NCBI RefSeq assembly: GCF_024868665.1
Contig: NC_079904.1
Span: 23,833,700 to 23,897,699 of the forward strand
Direction: 5' to 3'
Length of the DNA: 64,000 nucleotides
Origin: Triplophysa rosa
Lineage: Eukaryota; Chordata; Actinopteri; Cypriniformes; Nemacheilidae
Under the pieces are notes generated by a model. The model made no database searches. It saw nothing but the letters and a program-made list of their open reading frames with translations, and was not told the origin of the DNA. How positions within the stretch are numbered: position 1 is the first letter of the stretch; each line of letters starts with the position of its first letter. The position numbers and the translations under genes were made by a program. Positions 1 through 11,799 of the stretch are shown piece by piece.

Positions 1-435
1 ACAAGAAACAGTTGATTCATGAGGAGAGCAATCGCATTTATTTTCTTAAATCATAATAAGACTGAACACCTCAAAATTGCAACAAGTCATGGCCTACACC
101 ATAACTTTTATAACAAATAACACCATATAGCCATTTTATAACACCATAACATCTATTACAAACACCCAAGTCTCATTTAAGCTCAAGAGCTCAAAAAAAA
201 ACAAAAAACATACAAAAAGGTCTCTTCAATATGACGGATAAATAAAATAATGTTAAGTAAAATTAAAAAGTCAAAGTCAAAGCCAGCGATTGTCAACTAC
301 CTGATAATGCACTCGTATTCACATTAATAAGTAAGGGCAAAATTCACAAGAAGTACCTTCAATGCCCTTTAAATGGCAATATTAATTCTTCTGTAGCAAA
401 AATAAACTGCTGCAAAAAAAGATAGGTGCCATGCA
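1..435. other. AT-rich stretch without a gene
   Basis: I see no coding signal here. The stretch is AT-rich, and it may be the interior of the transposable element whose end lies at about 440-627, but I cannot find the other terminus. Confidence 0.4.
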
Positions 436-439
436 AAAT

Positions 440-627
440 GTAATGTGTAATTGCATTAGTCATTACAAATGTAGTAGAGTAAAGAGTACATATACTTGTT
501 CAAAAATGTAGTTAAGTAGAGAGTAAAAGTTGCTAATATCTTTAATACTCAGTACAACTACAAAGTAGCCAAAAAGATACTTAAGTAAAGTAACTAAGTA
601 CATTTACTCCAATACTTTACACCACTG
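440..627. mobile_element. hAT-like element end abutting the TRIM exon
   Basis: The last part reads as the complement of CAGTGGTGTAAAG, the kind of terminus seen on hAT-type fish elements. It is preceded by the repeated AAGTA/AGTAC-type sequence usual for this family. It stops at about base 627, immediately before sequence that aligns with the conserved TRIM residues DHF just ahead of the RING finger. The partner terminus and the 8-bp target duplication were not found. Confidence 0.5.
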
Positions 628-635
628 ATCACTTC

Positions 636-2872
636 ATGTGTTCAGTGTGTCTGGATCTACTGAAGGATCCTGTGACTGTTCCCTGTGGACACACTTACTG
701 CATGAGATGCGTCACGGACTGCTGGAATCGAGAAGATCAGACGGGAATCTACAGCTGCCCTCAGTGCAGACAAACCTTCAGTCCAAGACCTGTTTTAGGG
801 AAGAATGTGATGTTTGCTGAGATGATGGAGAAACTGAAGAAGACTGAAGTCAGATGTGCTGTTTCTGATCACTGTTCCGCTGGACCTGCAGATGTGGAGT
901 GTGACGTCTGTACTGGAAGAAAACACAAAGCCATCCAATCCTGTCTGCTGTGTCTCAACTCTTACTGTCAAACTCATCTTGAGCAACACCAGAATCTCTT
1001 CAGAGGTAAAAGACACGACCTGATAGACGCCACTGCACCACTTCATGACGTGATCTGCCCTCGACATGACAAGATTCTGGACATTTACTGTCGCACGGAT
1101 CAGAAGCTTATATGTACTCTGTGTATAGATGAACACAAAAACCACGAGATTGTTTCATCTGCAGCAGCATGGACGGAGAAACAGGTGCTTAATTTATTTA
1201 GAAATAAATGCTTTTTCATTGTCTTACCGTGGAAGTTTACTGAGCTTTATGACGATTTAATAGTTCAAACAGACTCTATTATGCAGTCATTGTGTTCAAT
1301 GTTTCAGAGTCAGTTTGGAGAAAGAAAGAATCAACTTCAGCAGCAGATCCAGAAGAGACAGAAAGACCTTCAGAAGATCAAAGATGCTGTGGACTCTCAC
1401 AAGGTGAGTTTGGAGCAGAAGATCTCAGAAGAGTCTCAGTGTGTCTCACAGTAATGTGTGTGTGTGTCAGTGGTGTGCACAGACAGCAGTGGAGGACTGT
1501 GAGATGATGTTCACTGAACTGATCTCATCCATTGAGAGAAGACGCTCTGAGGTGACGCAGCTGATCAGAGATCAGGAGACGGCTGCAGTGAGTCGAGCTG
1601 AAGGACTCTTGGAGCGACTGAAGCAGGAGATGGATGATCTGAGGAGGAGAGACGCTGAGCTGGAGAAGCTTTCACACACACATCATCACATCCATTTGCT
1701 GCAGGTAACAGAGATGTGAAAAACAGACCAGTGCTCTTGATGCACCTGTCACACTGGACGCAGAATGTGCTGTGCTGGCCGCAGGGTTCAGTGTAGACCT
1801 TCGATTTGTGCTGCGCTGGCCAGAGCAAAATAGGCGGAGTTGTAAAAACAGCGGGAGTTCTATACATTTTAGCTTTATTTCAAAGTAGTGGACGAGGCTA
1901 GAGGAGGAAAAAATGGCATGCTGCTGCTGCCCATGTCCTTTCACACGCATATTGCCTACCTACAACAAGTTCCCTGACTTAAAACACACCTGACATGCCA
2001 ACTTGAATTGATCTCAGCGTTTCTCCCGATGTTCTGGAAATTCAGACACACATGCGATGCGTTCCTAATGGGATATATCGCCCTCCGAGGGCACTTCGGA
2101 CTGAAAACAATCATGGCCGCCATACTGAAGGGTCATTCCTGGCTCATAACTGGCCACTTCAAAGGGCCCTTCAGAATGACAGATATGGAAGGGTACACCT
2201 GATAGACACTTCACGCCCCCGTGATTCTTTGCACAGATTCTTTGCATGTCAATGGTGCCTACTTATGGGCAGGGGATGATGACGCAGAAAGGCACTTTAA
2301 GAAACAGAGCCGTCAATCCCAAGGAAGCAAAGAATGGACTTGTGTTCAAGGCAGCCTCGGAAGAACGGACGTACCGCAATGAATTATGGGACTTCAAGCA
2401 GGTTTGGTTCTGCATTCAATGCATCCTTGATATCAAGAACACATCTGGGTACTTTCATGTGTTCTCTGTTCTTGAGTATTGGAACTGGACTTTGACGAGT
2501 AGAGCAAGAACACCACAACACCGCTGAAGAGCGCATATTGAGAAATGGCCAGTTGGTCCCATACACCCTTCAACCCTTTGAAGCTCTCACTTCAGGGATA
2601 GTACACAGGGATAGTAGCTGTTCATCCTGTTTCTATTGGTCGCGAGGTTAATCGTCACAGAGTGCAACAGCATAACTAGTTTGAACTGTGACCTCGGCGT
2701 GTGCGCAAGCTCGACAACGGTGCACTCCGCTGCGTGTGCGCTTTGGTCGACGCAGCAACAAACCGTCCTTGTGCGGCGCAAGCCATTGAAATGAAAGGGT
2801 TTCATAGCACAGCGTATTCTGCGTCCTGTATGAAAGCCACATAGGAAGAGAACAGCATGTGTGTCACACAGA

Positions 2873-2943
<71 letters not shown>

Positions 2944-4201
2944 TTTGCTGTCTCTCTCTGTTCCTCCTGGATCCACAGACTCTCTGTCCAGCATCACTGT
3001 GAGCTCTCTCCTCTCTTTTGATGATGTCATCAAATCTGTATCTCATCTGAGAGACGAACTGGAGCAGTTCTGCGCACGAGAGCTAGAAAAGATCTCTGAG
3101 AGAGGTGAAGTATCATTCATTGACTCTTACAATCCATCAGCTGTGATCATGTAGAAACACAAATGATTTCATGAGAATCACATGTCTGTTTATTTCTCAA
3201 GTGAAACACACAGAGATTATTCCCAGTCCTGAACTGAAGAGCAGAGATCAGTTCCTCCAGTGTAAGTGACTACAGACACATCAACACATCCACTACATCT
3301 CTTATCAAACACACAAACTTTACAGAGAAACACAACATGAAGAATCTCACGACACGTGTGATGTCAAGAGCTGTTGATTTAGTCCAGAACGAATGATTTG
3401 AATCAGTGAATGATTGTTTGTGTAAGAATCTCCTCTTTAGTTCATATGGTGTCAGATATTAGTTTGTGACATTAATGGAGACGACAGAGCGCGCGTCTGT
3501 ACTGGATGACAGCTGCAGGTGCAAATTTGAGATTTCATAAAGTTTGACTTTGTTCAACGTGAAGCGTTTCTTTAAAAACAATAAATCTGATGTCGACAAT
3601 GAAGAATATCTCAATATTTCTCTGATTAATTACTTTTGTGATGTAAAGATGCAGATGATGTGTTTTATGATCCTCAGATTCTCTTCAGTTGACTCTAGAT
3701 CCAAACACAGTGAATAAAAAACTCAATCTGTCTGAGGACAACAGAGAGATTACAAACACTCTCACACAGCATCAGTATCCTGATCATCAAGACAGATTTG
3801 ATGTGAGTCAGGTGTTGTGTAGAGAGAGTGTGTGTGGACGCTCTTACTGGGAGATTGAGTGGACTGGTGAAGTTGTGGAGATATCAGTGTCACATAAGAG
3901 CATCAGGAGGAAGGGACGGGGTGATGAGTGTGAGTTTGGAGGTAATGATCAGTCCTGGAGTTTGATCTGCTGTGACTCCAGTTAATCATTCAGTCACAAT
4001 AACAAACACACTAATCTCCCTGTAAAGCTCAGATCTAATAGAATAGGAGTGTATGTGGATGAGAGAGTAGGGATTCTGTCCTTCTACAGCGTCTCTGACA
4101 CAATGACCCTCATCCACAGCATCAGCACCACATTCACTCAACCGCTCTATCCTGGGTTTAATGTTTATTATAAATCATCAGTGAAACTGTGTGATCAGTA
4201 G
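636..4201 (+). pseudogene. finTRIM-like E3 ubiquitin ligase (RING, B-boxes, coiled coil, PRY-SPRY), interrupted
   Basis: Six exons can be placed: 636-1184, 1308-1403, 1471-1704, 2942-3104, 3202-3261 and 3678-4201. The 96-, 234- and 60-nt exons are the classic fish TRIM sizes, and all phases fit. The RING has CSVC, CGHTYCMRC and CPQC. Two B-box-like zinc sites follow (CDVC near residue 89, ICPRH near 140), then coiled coil, then PRY-SPRY starting with LTLDPNT. TRIM proteins of this class are cytoplasmic E3 ligases, often in antiviral or innate immunity. Two defects are visible. The first ATG available (636) lies just ahead of the RING because a transposon end replaces the usual N-terminal codons. 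Codon 470 (3983-3985) is TAA where relatives have an aromatic residue, and the frame then stays open for 71 more codons. AATAAA lies at about 4256. It could still be a truncated expressed allele. Confidence 0.75.
1705..2941. repeat. TRIM intron 3: interspersed repeat plus (GT)n microsatellite
   Basis: Bases 2045-2560 contain short inverted segments (CCGAGGGCACTTCGG and ACTTCAAAGGGCCCTTCAG) of a kind I associate with cyprinid inverted-repeat elements; exact ends are not clear. Bases 2878-2939 are a perfect (GT)n run ending three bases before the exon 4 acceptor, so the microsatellite supplies part of the acceptor region. Confidence 0.5.
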
Positions 4202-4259
4202 ATGATACAGAGATTACACAAGTTATATTTTAAAAGAAAACATTTCTCAATGTCAATAA

Positions 4260-5525
4260 AATAATATCTTCCTCTTATTGGCAAAGTCCTGATGTGTAAT
4301 ATAAAGCATCTTGTAATAATTCAGTGGTCATTAATAAAGATGTAAAATTAAAGGTCAATGAATGAATATTTAAAGGAAAGAGGCATGATTTGACTTTCGC
4401 TTGCGAAACACGTAACACAAATATATCAAATAAAAAAATTGTATTAAAAAACATTAATTTCATGTAAAGTAAATTATACTAAAAGTAGATAACATTTAAA
4501 AACACGAAGTATAATGTAATTATTTGATGCTTTCGTCAGACAAACTTTTTGCTTTAATGAAGCTGTGAAGTAGTTTAACTTTTACAGATGCAGAAGAAAT
4601 ACAGCCTCAGAAAAAGGTAAGAGACAATTTAAAATGTTTATTTTTATTTAAATTTCTAGGTATTTCTAGATGTATTGTGGTCATTCTAGTCCAGTATTTG
4701 TAAAATCAAACATCAGGAGCGAGTCATCCAACAGCAATGTGAAAGACATGACAGCATGACAAAACGCACAAAAACTGTCATAAAAATCCAGATTATCACA
4801 TAAAAAAGTTTTTGAACTCTTTATAATTACATGTAGAAATATGACTGTTGTGTTGCTGTAAAGTGAATCTGAACTTGTTTTCTTTGCAGTATTCGAGGTC
4901 TGAAAAAATACTGAGCATCTCTTCTGTTGTTTTCACCTGTTTCTAGTTTCCATTTTCTGCAAATAAGTGCAAATAGAAACAAGATTTTTATTCGAAATTT
5001 GGGAGAAATATTGTTAGCCGTTCCCAGAATGAAACAAAAATGATCATTTTTCCTAAACATAGTCAATTTTAAAGTTGGTCTCTCTTACAGTATTTTTTCC
5101 ACAGCTGTATATTTTAAGTGCACTGGTTTGGTTGTTTCCATTTACAACTTATTTGAAACTTGTTTTGATGATTATAATAACGATGTTCTTTTGACAGAAA
5201 CCTTCAGAAAATCTCTTCACAGTTAAAGACACAAATCTGAGAATGATATCCCTAAATCTCTTAATTTTATCAAATATTTTTAAGATAACGTGATTTTATT
5301 TAGAGGATCAAACCAAACGCTGAGCATTCCTTGTACACATTATGAATATTTAACAAATGATATCAAAATAATATACCCAGTGTTTCCTGGTGAGAAAGCA
5401 ATGTCTGTAAGAAACATTTCGTCAGCTAAATATAAATGAATACATCTCGACAACGACCAATAGTCTAGAGTTTTTTTGTGCACCATCACACCGTCTTTAA
5501 AACAAACCACACAAAAACATTAGTT
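4260..5525. other. Intergenic AT-rich stretch
   Basis: Between the TRIM polyadenylation signal and the rpf2 3' end I see only AT-rich sequence without coding potential or a recognisable element. Confidence 0.5.
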
Positions 5526-5537
5526 TTGAAAAAATCG

Positions 5538-5543
5538 TTTTAT
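5538..5543 (-). terminator. Probable rpf2 polyadenylation signal
   Basis: The - strand reads AATAAA about 250 bases after the rpf2 stop codon, a suitable distance for cleavage and polyadenylation. Confidence 0.5.
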
Positions 5544-5793
5544 TACAATGACACTTATATCTCGATATATGTGATACTCAAGCGTTAGTCAGTAATAAAT
5601 GTAAATCTGTTCGAGTGTAAGAAATCGTTCTCCCTGTAAATATCAGTCCATGATAAAGTCAGAGTAGAACCGCCATCCATACGTCAACTGAATTTTCTGT
5701 TTTGCTTCTAAGCCTGTTTGGGATTTGTAAGCTTCAAACACACACAGTCCCACAATGCAACAGTGTGGGTTTAATTCAAACACCACAGTGATG

Positions 5794-8700
5794 TCATTCA
5801 TCGGTTCTGGGGAGTTTGGGTGACGTGACATCTGCCGTGATCTCTCCTTTCCTTTTCTTCAGGCCCTTCATCTTACGTGTCTGCAGTTTGTCCAGATTCT
5901 GCTTCTGCATGTGTATACGGCCCAATCTGGTGCCAAAGGCATCATGGGATATGTTCTTCTTTTTCTTAGGCTGTGTGGGTACAAAAGACACAATGTGATG
6001 AAGTTTAACAGAAGTAAATTGATGCAGAGATATACATCTAACGGACTACATAACAGTATAAAACCAAAGAAATCTATTGCATGTGATGTCAGCGAATGAC
6101 CTTCACGCCTTTGGGCCGTCTGTGTGCAGATCTGAACAGGTCATCTGAGGCCATGTGACTTCTCCTCATGACAAAATCAAAGGAAGGTCCGATCTCCTCC
6201 AGTTCAATCCTGGGGGTCCGACAGCCAGATTTCTTCAGCAATACTCTGTGAACATCAGTGATAAAACCAAATCATCAGCAATCTCTGTCTGAAACCGATC
6301 ACGTGTAGCTGAAGTGAAGAGTTTGTGTTTTACTTGTAGCTGCGCATGTAAATCTTGTCGTCCAGCGCGGTGAAGTGAAGCACGTGCTCCAGTCCTGCCA
6401 GCCGTACAGCGTTTACTCTGGGACCACAGAAGAAATCTGACGGAAACATGTAACAGCACAGCGTGAGAAATGAATGCCTCTAGTGTTACCACACGCAACT
6501 GTAAACACAAAAAACGCTTTAATATACATGTTTATACACATGAGCATGTGGATCCACGAGTCTAAAACGACATCATAGAAGAAAAATATTGTATGGAAAG
6601 TGTGTTAGTTAGGACATGATAAGAAGTCATTGAGAATTGATGCTACATTACCTGTCAGAACGTTCCTTAATCGTTTATGTTCATTATCTGTGTCAAACAG
6701 TTCGCCAGCAAACACCAACATTGGTTTGGTGCCCTCGGGACACTTGTCCTTCTTCAGAGAGAACAGAGAGGTTCTTTAGTTTCCATCAAACACATAAAAA
6801 CACAACGCATCAAATAAAAATGCTCATTTACCTTCACGTCTTTAAGAGAAACAAACTTCTCAATGCCGAGCTCAAACATGTCCAGCACATGGAAATCAAA
6901 CATGCGACCTGTGACAAACGAAAGTAAACACACACGTGACTTTGGCCAAACCAACCATTTAAAAACGTGTGTAGACGCTTCATGTTTTAGTGAACCAAAT
7001 TACCAAATATGAGATTGTGTGGTCTCTTCTTGTTGTGTGAGCCAAACAGAAACAAGGAACAATCGGATTTCTTGGAGAAGAATTCCTGAAGGACGGTTAA
7101 CATCGTGTTACACAATGAACCACTGAAACGCCATATTAATGAAGACATGACGTACGACTCATAAACTCACCAGCGCCGTTGAGTCTTCAAATGGCCTTAC
7201 TATGTTTTTCCTGTGAAGAATGAAGCGGTTTAGTGGTGCTGTAAAAATGATTATAGCCACACAAAATACACAAAAACTATATATATATACGGCCGACTCT
7301 ATTACAGAAACCTGAGGGCATACAGCTCCACTCACACTACTGCTGAGTGCTGACGTTTGTATGCTGTGTGCAATAAGCAATTTTTGTCTGGATTGAAGAC
7401 ATCATAAACCACATGCTTGTTTATAATTTAAGAGACATTGACTTACTTTTTGTACAACACAGCACCTGGTTTCTTTAGAGCATACTGAAACAACACAGAC
7501 CAAATAAAACATTAAACACAGAATGTGGATTAACATTAAAACAAACCGTCAGAGGGCGAATAGAAGTATATTTGTATAAATGGTCTAGATCTGGGTCTTG
7601 ACTTCTTCAATAAATTCATCATGGTCTATTAAAACAGGGATCCTGATTCTGACGGACGGCTCATGAATGAAGAGAACGAAATCTCTCACCACATCCTTCA
7701 AGGCTTGAGTGACAGTCTCGCTGGTGTTGCCTCCTTTAATGATCATGCCATTTTTAACGTTTTCTATCAGTTTGGGTGCTCGGCTCTCAAGAAAGCGTTT
7801 AGAGCGCTTCGTTTTCGGCCTCCTAAAAGAAAGAATTAAAAATAAGATCAAGGAGATACCCAAACTTGATATTTACCCAAAGGACAGTTGCGATTCATTT
7901 TACAGTATGTACAGTACACTTACAGTATACCCAACAGAACGCTGTTAACACGTACTTGTTATGGGTTAGGTTCAGGGTTGGTATATATAATCACACAGAA
8001 TCTAGTCGTAACCAAACGTTTTGAGAATGACACAAATATTCATTTTCACCAAGTCTACTGCTTCAGTGATTTTTGTGTGTTTTTGTCAGATGTTACTATG
8101 GTATACTGAAGTATAATTACAAGCATTTCATTAACGCAATATTAATGATATCCTCCAGATAATACACTATCTATTTTTATACAACTTTTTCTGTAAATTA
8201 TATTTCATTCATTCTGCTGTATATAGCACATACATTGTACTACAATAGTCTATTCTTATTTTTTACTTGTACATATTTACATACATACATAGCTTTACAC
8301 TCTCTATATCTTTATCTTATGTTTATTGTATTGTATTTCTTAATCGTTTATACCCATAGGCCCTTATATAAATCATTGTGTACTGTATTCTATCGTGTTA
8401 TGGTCTCTGTGTACTGTTGTTGCTGTTTCTGTGTTCTGGATGCTCCTGTCACCAAAACAATTCCTTGTATGTGCAAACACACTTGGCAATAAAGCTCTTT
8501 CTGATTCTGATTCATGAGTGTCAAAGGCTTTAATTGACAATTACATTAAGTTTACGCAAAGACTCAATATTTGCAGCGTTGACCCTTCTTTTTCAAGACC
8601 TCTGCAATTGGCCCGGGCATGCTGTCAATCAACTTCTGCCCCACATCCTCACTGATGGCAGTGTAATCTTGCATAATCAATGCTTGGAGTTTGCCAGAAT

Positions 8701-10371
8701 TTGTAGGTTTTTGTTTTGCTTGAGGATTGAACACAAGTTCTCAATGGGATTAAGGTCTGGGGAGTTTCCTGGCCATGGACCCAAAATGTTGATGTTTTGG
8801 TCCCCGAGCCACTCAGTTATTACTTTTGCCTTATGGCAAAGAGCTCCATCAGGCTGGAAAAGGCATTCTTCATCACCAAACTGTTCTTGGATGGTTGGGA
8901 GAAGTTGCTCTCTGAGGATGTTTTTGTACCATTCTTCGTTCATGGCGGTGTTCTGAGGCAGAATTGTGAGTGAGCCCACTCCCTTGGCTGAGAAGCAACC
9001 CCACACATGAACGGTCTCAGGATGCGTCACTGTTGGCATGACGCAGGACTGATTGTAGCGCTCACCTTTTCTTCTCCGGACAATCTCTTTTCCGGATGCC
9101 CCAAACAATGAGAAAGGGGATTCATCAGAGAAAATGACTTTACCCCAGTCCTCAGCAGTCCAATACCTGTACCTTTTGCAGAATATCAGTATGTCCCTGA
9201 TGTTTTTCCGAGAGAGAAGTGGCTTCTTTGCTGCCCTTCTTGACACCAGACCATCCTCAAAGAGTCTTGTCCTCACTGTGCGTGCAGATGCACTCACACC
9301 TGCCTGCTTGCTGGACTTTCTTGGGCGCCCTGAAGCCTTCTTCACAACAATTGAACCTCTCTTCTTGAACTTCTGATGATCCGATAAATGGTTGATGTAG
9401 GTGCAATCTTACTAGCAGCAATAGCGTCGCCTGTGAATCCCTTTTGGTGCAGCGCAATGATGACTGCACGTGTTTCCTTGCCGTTAACAGAGGAAGAAGA
9501 ATGAATTCCAGCACCACCCTCCCTTTAAAGCTTCAGTCTGTTATTCTAACTCAATCAGCATCACAGAGTGATCTCCAGCCTTGTCCTCGTCAACACTCAC
9601 CAGTGTTAACCAGAGAATCACTGACCTGATGTCAGCTGGTCTTTTGTGGCAGGGTTGAAATGGAATGTACATGTTTTTTTTTGGACTAAGTTCATTTTCA
9701 TGGCAAAGAGGGACTTCACAATAAAACTCAATTCATCTGATCACACTTCATAACATTCTGGAGTATGTGCAATTCGCCATCATAAAAACTGAGGCAGTAG
9801 ACTTTGTGAAAATTAATATTTGTGTCATTCTCAAAACTTTTGGCCACGACTGTACACAGTATGCTCATGTAGTAAAAGAAAATAAATATATACATGTATA
9901 TTATATATTTAAAAACGATATACTTCTGTTCTATTGTTATTCAGAAACATACAGTACCCTCGTGCATTTTATTGGACATGCCTCAATGAAATTAAATAGC
10001 ATATTGTTTTTGTGTTAGCAACGCAACGGATGTGGGTTCGATTCCCAGGCACTGTAACGTTAAGCCAAAATACATAAACTCATTAAGGATGAAACATCTC
10101 AAATTCGCACGCGTTATTGCCAACTTCATTCTATCTTGGTACTGGTACTTGTAAGGGTGGCAATGTTACTAAACAATTCTGAAATCTTTTAAAAAAACAT
10201 GATTTTAGCTTCACGTGTCTCGAGCTGAAAAAGCGGCCAAGCTTAGATCTTGTACTAAAACAACTTTTCTACCAAACGCACTACGTTACACTAATCCTCT
10301 AACACGACGTTAATTAACCAGCACACAGAAAATATAACGTAAACTTACACGATCCCGTCTGACTGTGTCAT
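5794..10371 (-). CDS. rpf2: Ribosome production factor 2 homolog (60S assembly, Brix domain)
   Basis: Ten exons give an uninterrupted 305-residue protein, the length of human RPF2 (306): 10349-10371, 7690-7822, 7447-7484, 7171-7210, 7004-7085, 6832-6908, 6652-6751, 6334-6436, 6101-6245 and 5794-5970. The N-terminus reads [14 protein letters not shown]. The middle has [21 protein letters not shown] and [13 protein letters not shown]. The end has [20 protein letters not shown] and [12 protein letters not shown]. All match the RPF2 family closely. RPF2 acts with RRS1 in the nucleolus to load the 5S RNP (5S rRNA, uL18, uL5) onto pre-60S particles. Its Brix fold is followed by a basic tail, seen here as the lysine-rich last 59 residues. 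The large intron 1 carries a transposon, and the gene lies between two TRIM sequences on the other strand. It looks intact. Confidence 0.95.
8004..9854 (-). mobile_element. Tc1-like DNA transposon, inactive, in rpf2 intron 1
   Basis: Both termini share the inverted repeat TTTTGAGAATGACACAAAT (about 8019 on +, about 9840 on the opposite strand) and end near TA. The transposase lies on the - strand at about 8564-9490. The DD34E motifs are visible: FSDES with the first Asp, [12 protein letters not shown] with the second, and [15 protein letters not shown] with the Glu. At least two small indels break it. A single-base loss near 9375, in the helix-turn-helix region, joins two frames. Another indel near 8690 creates an early stop before the usual tail ending in GQRCKY. 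A LINE tail is inserted between the left terminus and the gene. Confidence 0.88.
8115..8514 (+). mobile_element. LINE 3' tail nested in the Tc1 element
   Basis: The segment ends in AATAAAGCTCTTTCTGATT followed by CTGATT repeats, a tail style of CR1/L2-type LINEs. It sits inside the Tc1 element, between its left inverted repeat and the transposase, so it landed after the Tc1 copy. It is a 5'-truncated copy with no reverse transcriptase. Confidence 0.55.
10012..10054 (+). repeat. Fragment of a tRNA-derived SINE
   Basis: The sequence GTTAGCAACGCAACGG followed by the B-box-like GGGTTCGATTCCCAGG matches the tRNA-related head of cyprinid SINEs. The A box and tail are absent, so this is only a fragment. 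Confidence 0.5.
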
Positions 10372-10860
10372 GGTTTTATCCCGCTGTTCCTCGTTGATGG
10401 AAACACGTGAAAGCAGCAGAGTGAAGCCAGAGTTCAAAATAAAATAACTTCCGTTTCTCCCCGGCAAAGATAAAAAATAAAAGTCGTTACCACTGTCGCA
10501 TCATTACAATGATAACGTGTCATTGGGGAATTGTATTATGAAACGTGAAACATACCAAAATTCATTTTTATCTTTACACAACATACAATCCAATATTTTA
10601 ATTAGAAATGTTGGTTTGATTTGTACCCTTAGGGTTGGGTGGCCCACTATTTGATGGGGGGAGATGACGCCAGTGGGGTGCTGATGACTGACGGGGAATT
10701 GAACCAATAGCGTGTATTTGTGAAAGTGAAAGTAAGACAGAAGACAGTTTTTGGTGACTGCATCTTATACATCTCCTTACTGTGTATGTCTTTAATTTAA
10801 CCTTGTACTAAAGTACTTTGTTATTGGTGTGTGTGCGTGTGCGTGCGTGCGTGTAACAGC

Positions 10861-11791
10861 GGTGTGCACAGACGTCAGTGGAGGACTGTGAGATGATGTT
10901 CACTGAACTGATGAAATGCCTCATTCATTCATTCATTCATTCATCGATGATCTGAGGAGAGACGCTGAGCTGGAGAAGCTTTCACACACACATCATCACA
11001 TCCATTTGCTGCAGGTAACAGAGGACATTTTGTCAAATGCTGTTTTTATTCTTGTGAAAAATGATTTTGGTCATGTAAATTGCAGTAATGTGGTGATTTA
11101 TTACAAAACTGCAATAATATGCGTCATTTTACAGAGTAATTTGAAAAGAATTCAGTGCTTCAGAAATGACAATAATGGCTGATATAAATTATAAATTATA
11201 TGAGCAATTTAGATGTTTCATTAGATTTGTCTATTTTTGGTTAATAAAAACTGACAAATCATTGAGACCTTCTGCAGATTGTTGTGTCTGAACATTGAAT
11301 CATTTTTAGCCCTTTAAATACCAGATTATGACGTTTCATTGTACTGTACATGTACATTCAAGTTCTGACCTCTAATCCAGCTAAAATAGATTGTGTAAGA
11401 ATGTTGGAGGAATGTGATTGTAAAGTGCTGTTGAAGATGATGATGATGAAAGTGACAGTAGTTGTGATGGTGTTTGTGTGTTTATTTGATGCTGTAGAGT
11501 TTTCAGTCTCTCTCTGCACCTCCTGAAGCTCCGGACGACATCAGTGTGACTTTCCTCTTTTCTTTTGATGCTGTGAGAGAATCTGTCCGTCAGCCGAGAG
11601 ACAAACTGCAGGATTTCTGCACACAGCACATGAGAAAGATCTCCGGTAAAACACTGAACATTCATCTAATCCAATCTGACGTCATATTAGAAATACAGTC
11701 CAGAGAATGAACATCATGAGTTTCTATATGTTGATTTCTACAGACACACACACCAACACTGTCCCCAGGATCAGAGACCACTTCCTACAAT
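10861..11791 (+). pseudogene. Relic of a second finTRIM-like gene (exons 3-5 only)
   Basis: Three exon remnants match the TRIM gene at the start of the window. Exon 3 (10861-11014) keeps its start (TAVEDCE-like) and its end (LSHTHHHIHLLQ), but about 80 bases of the middle are missing and an ATTC microsatellite occupies the gap. Exon 4 (11498-11645) is open and reads SFQSLSAPPEAPDD with a GT donor. Exon 5 (11744-11791) is 48 nt instead of 60. I see no RING/B-box exon, no 96-nt exon and no SPRY exon. It therefore cannot make a TRIM protein and is a decayed tandem copy, separated from the first by rpf2. Confidence 0.82.
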
Positions 11792-11799
11792 GTAAAGTG

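Noticed and set aside
2587..3046. Open frames on the - strand rich in His-Thr repeats
   Set aside because: They translate the (GT)n microsatellite and are shadows; no homology or splice support.
8534..8956. 140-codon frame on the + strand
   Set aside because: It is antisense to the Tc1 transposase.
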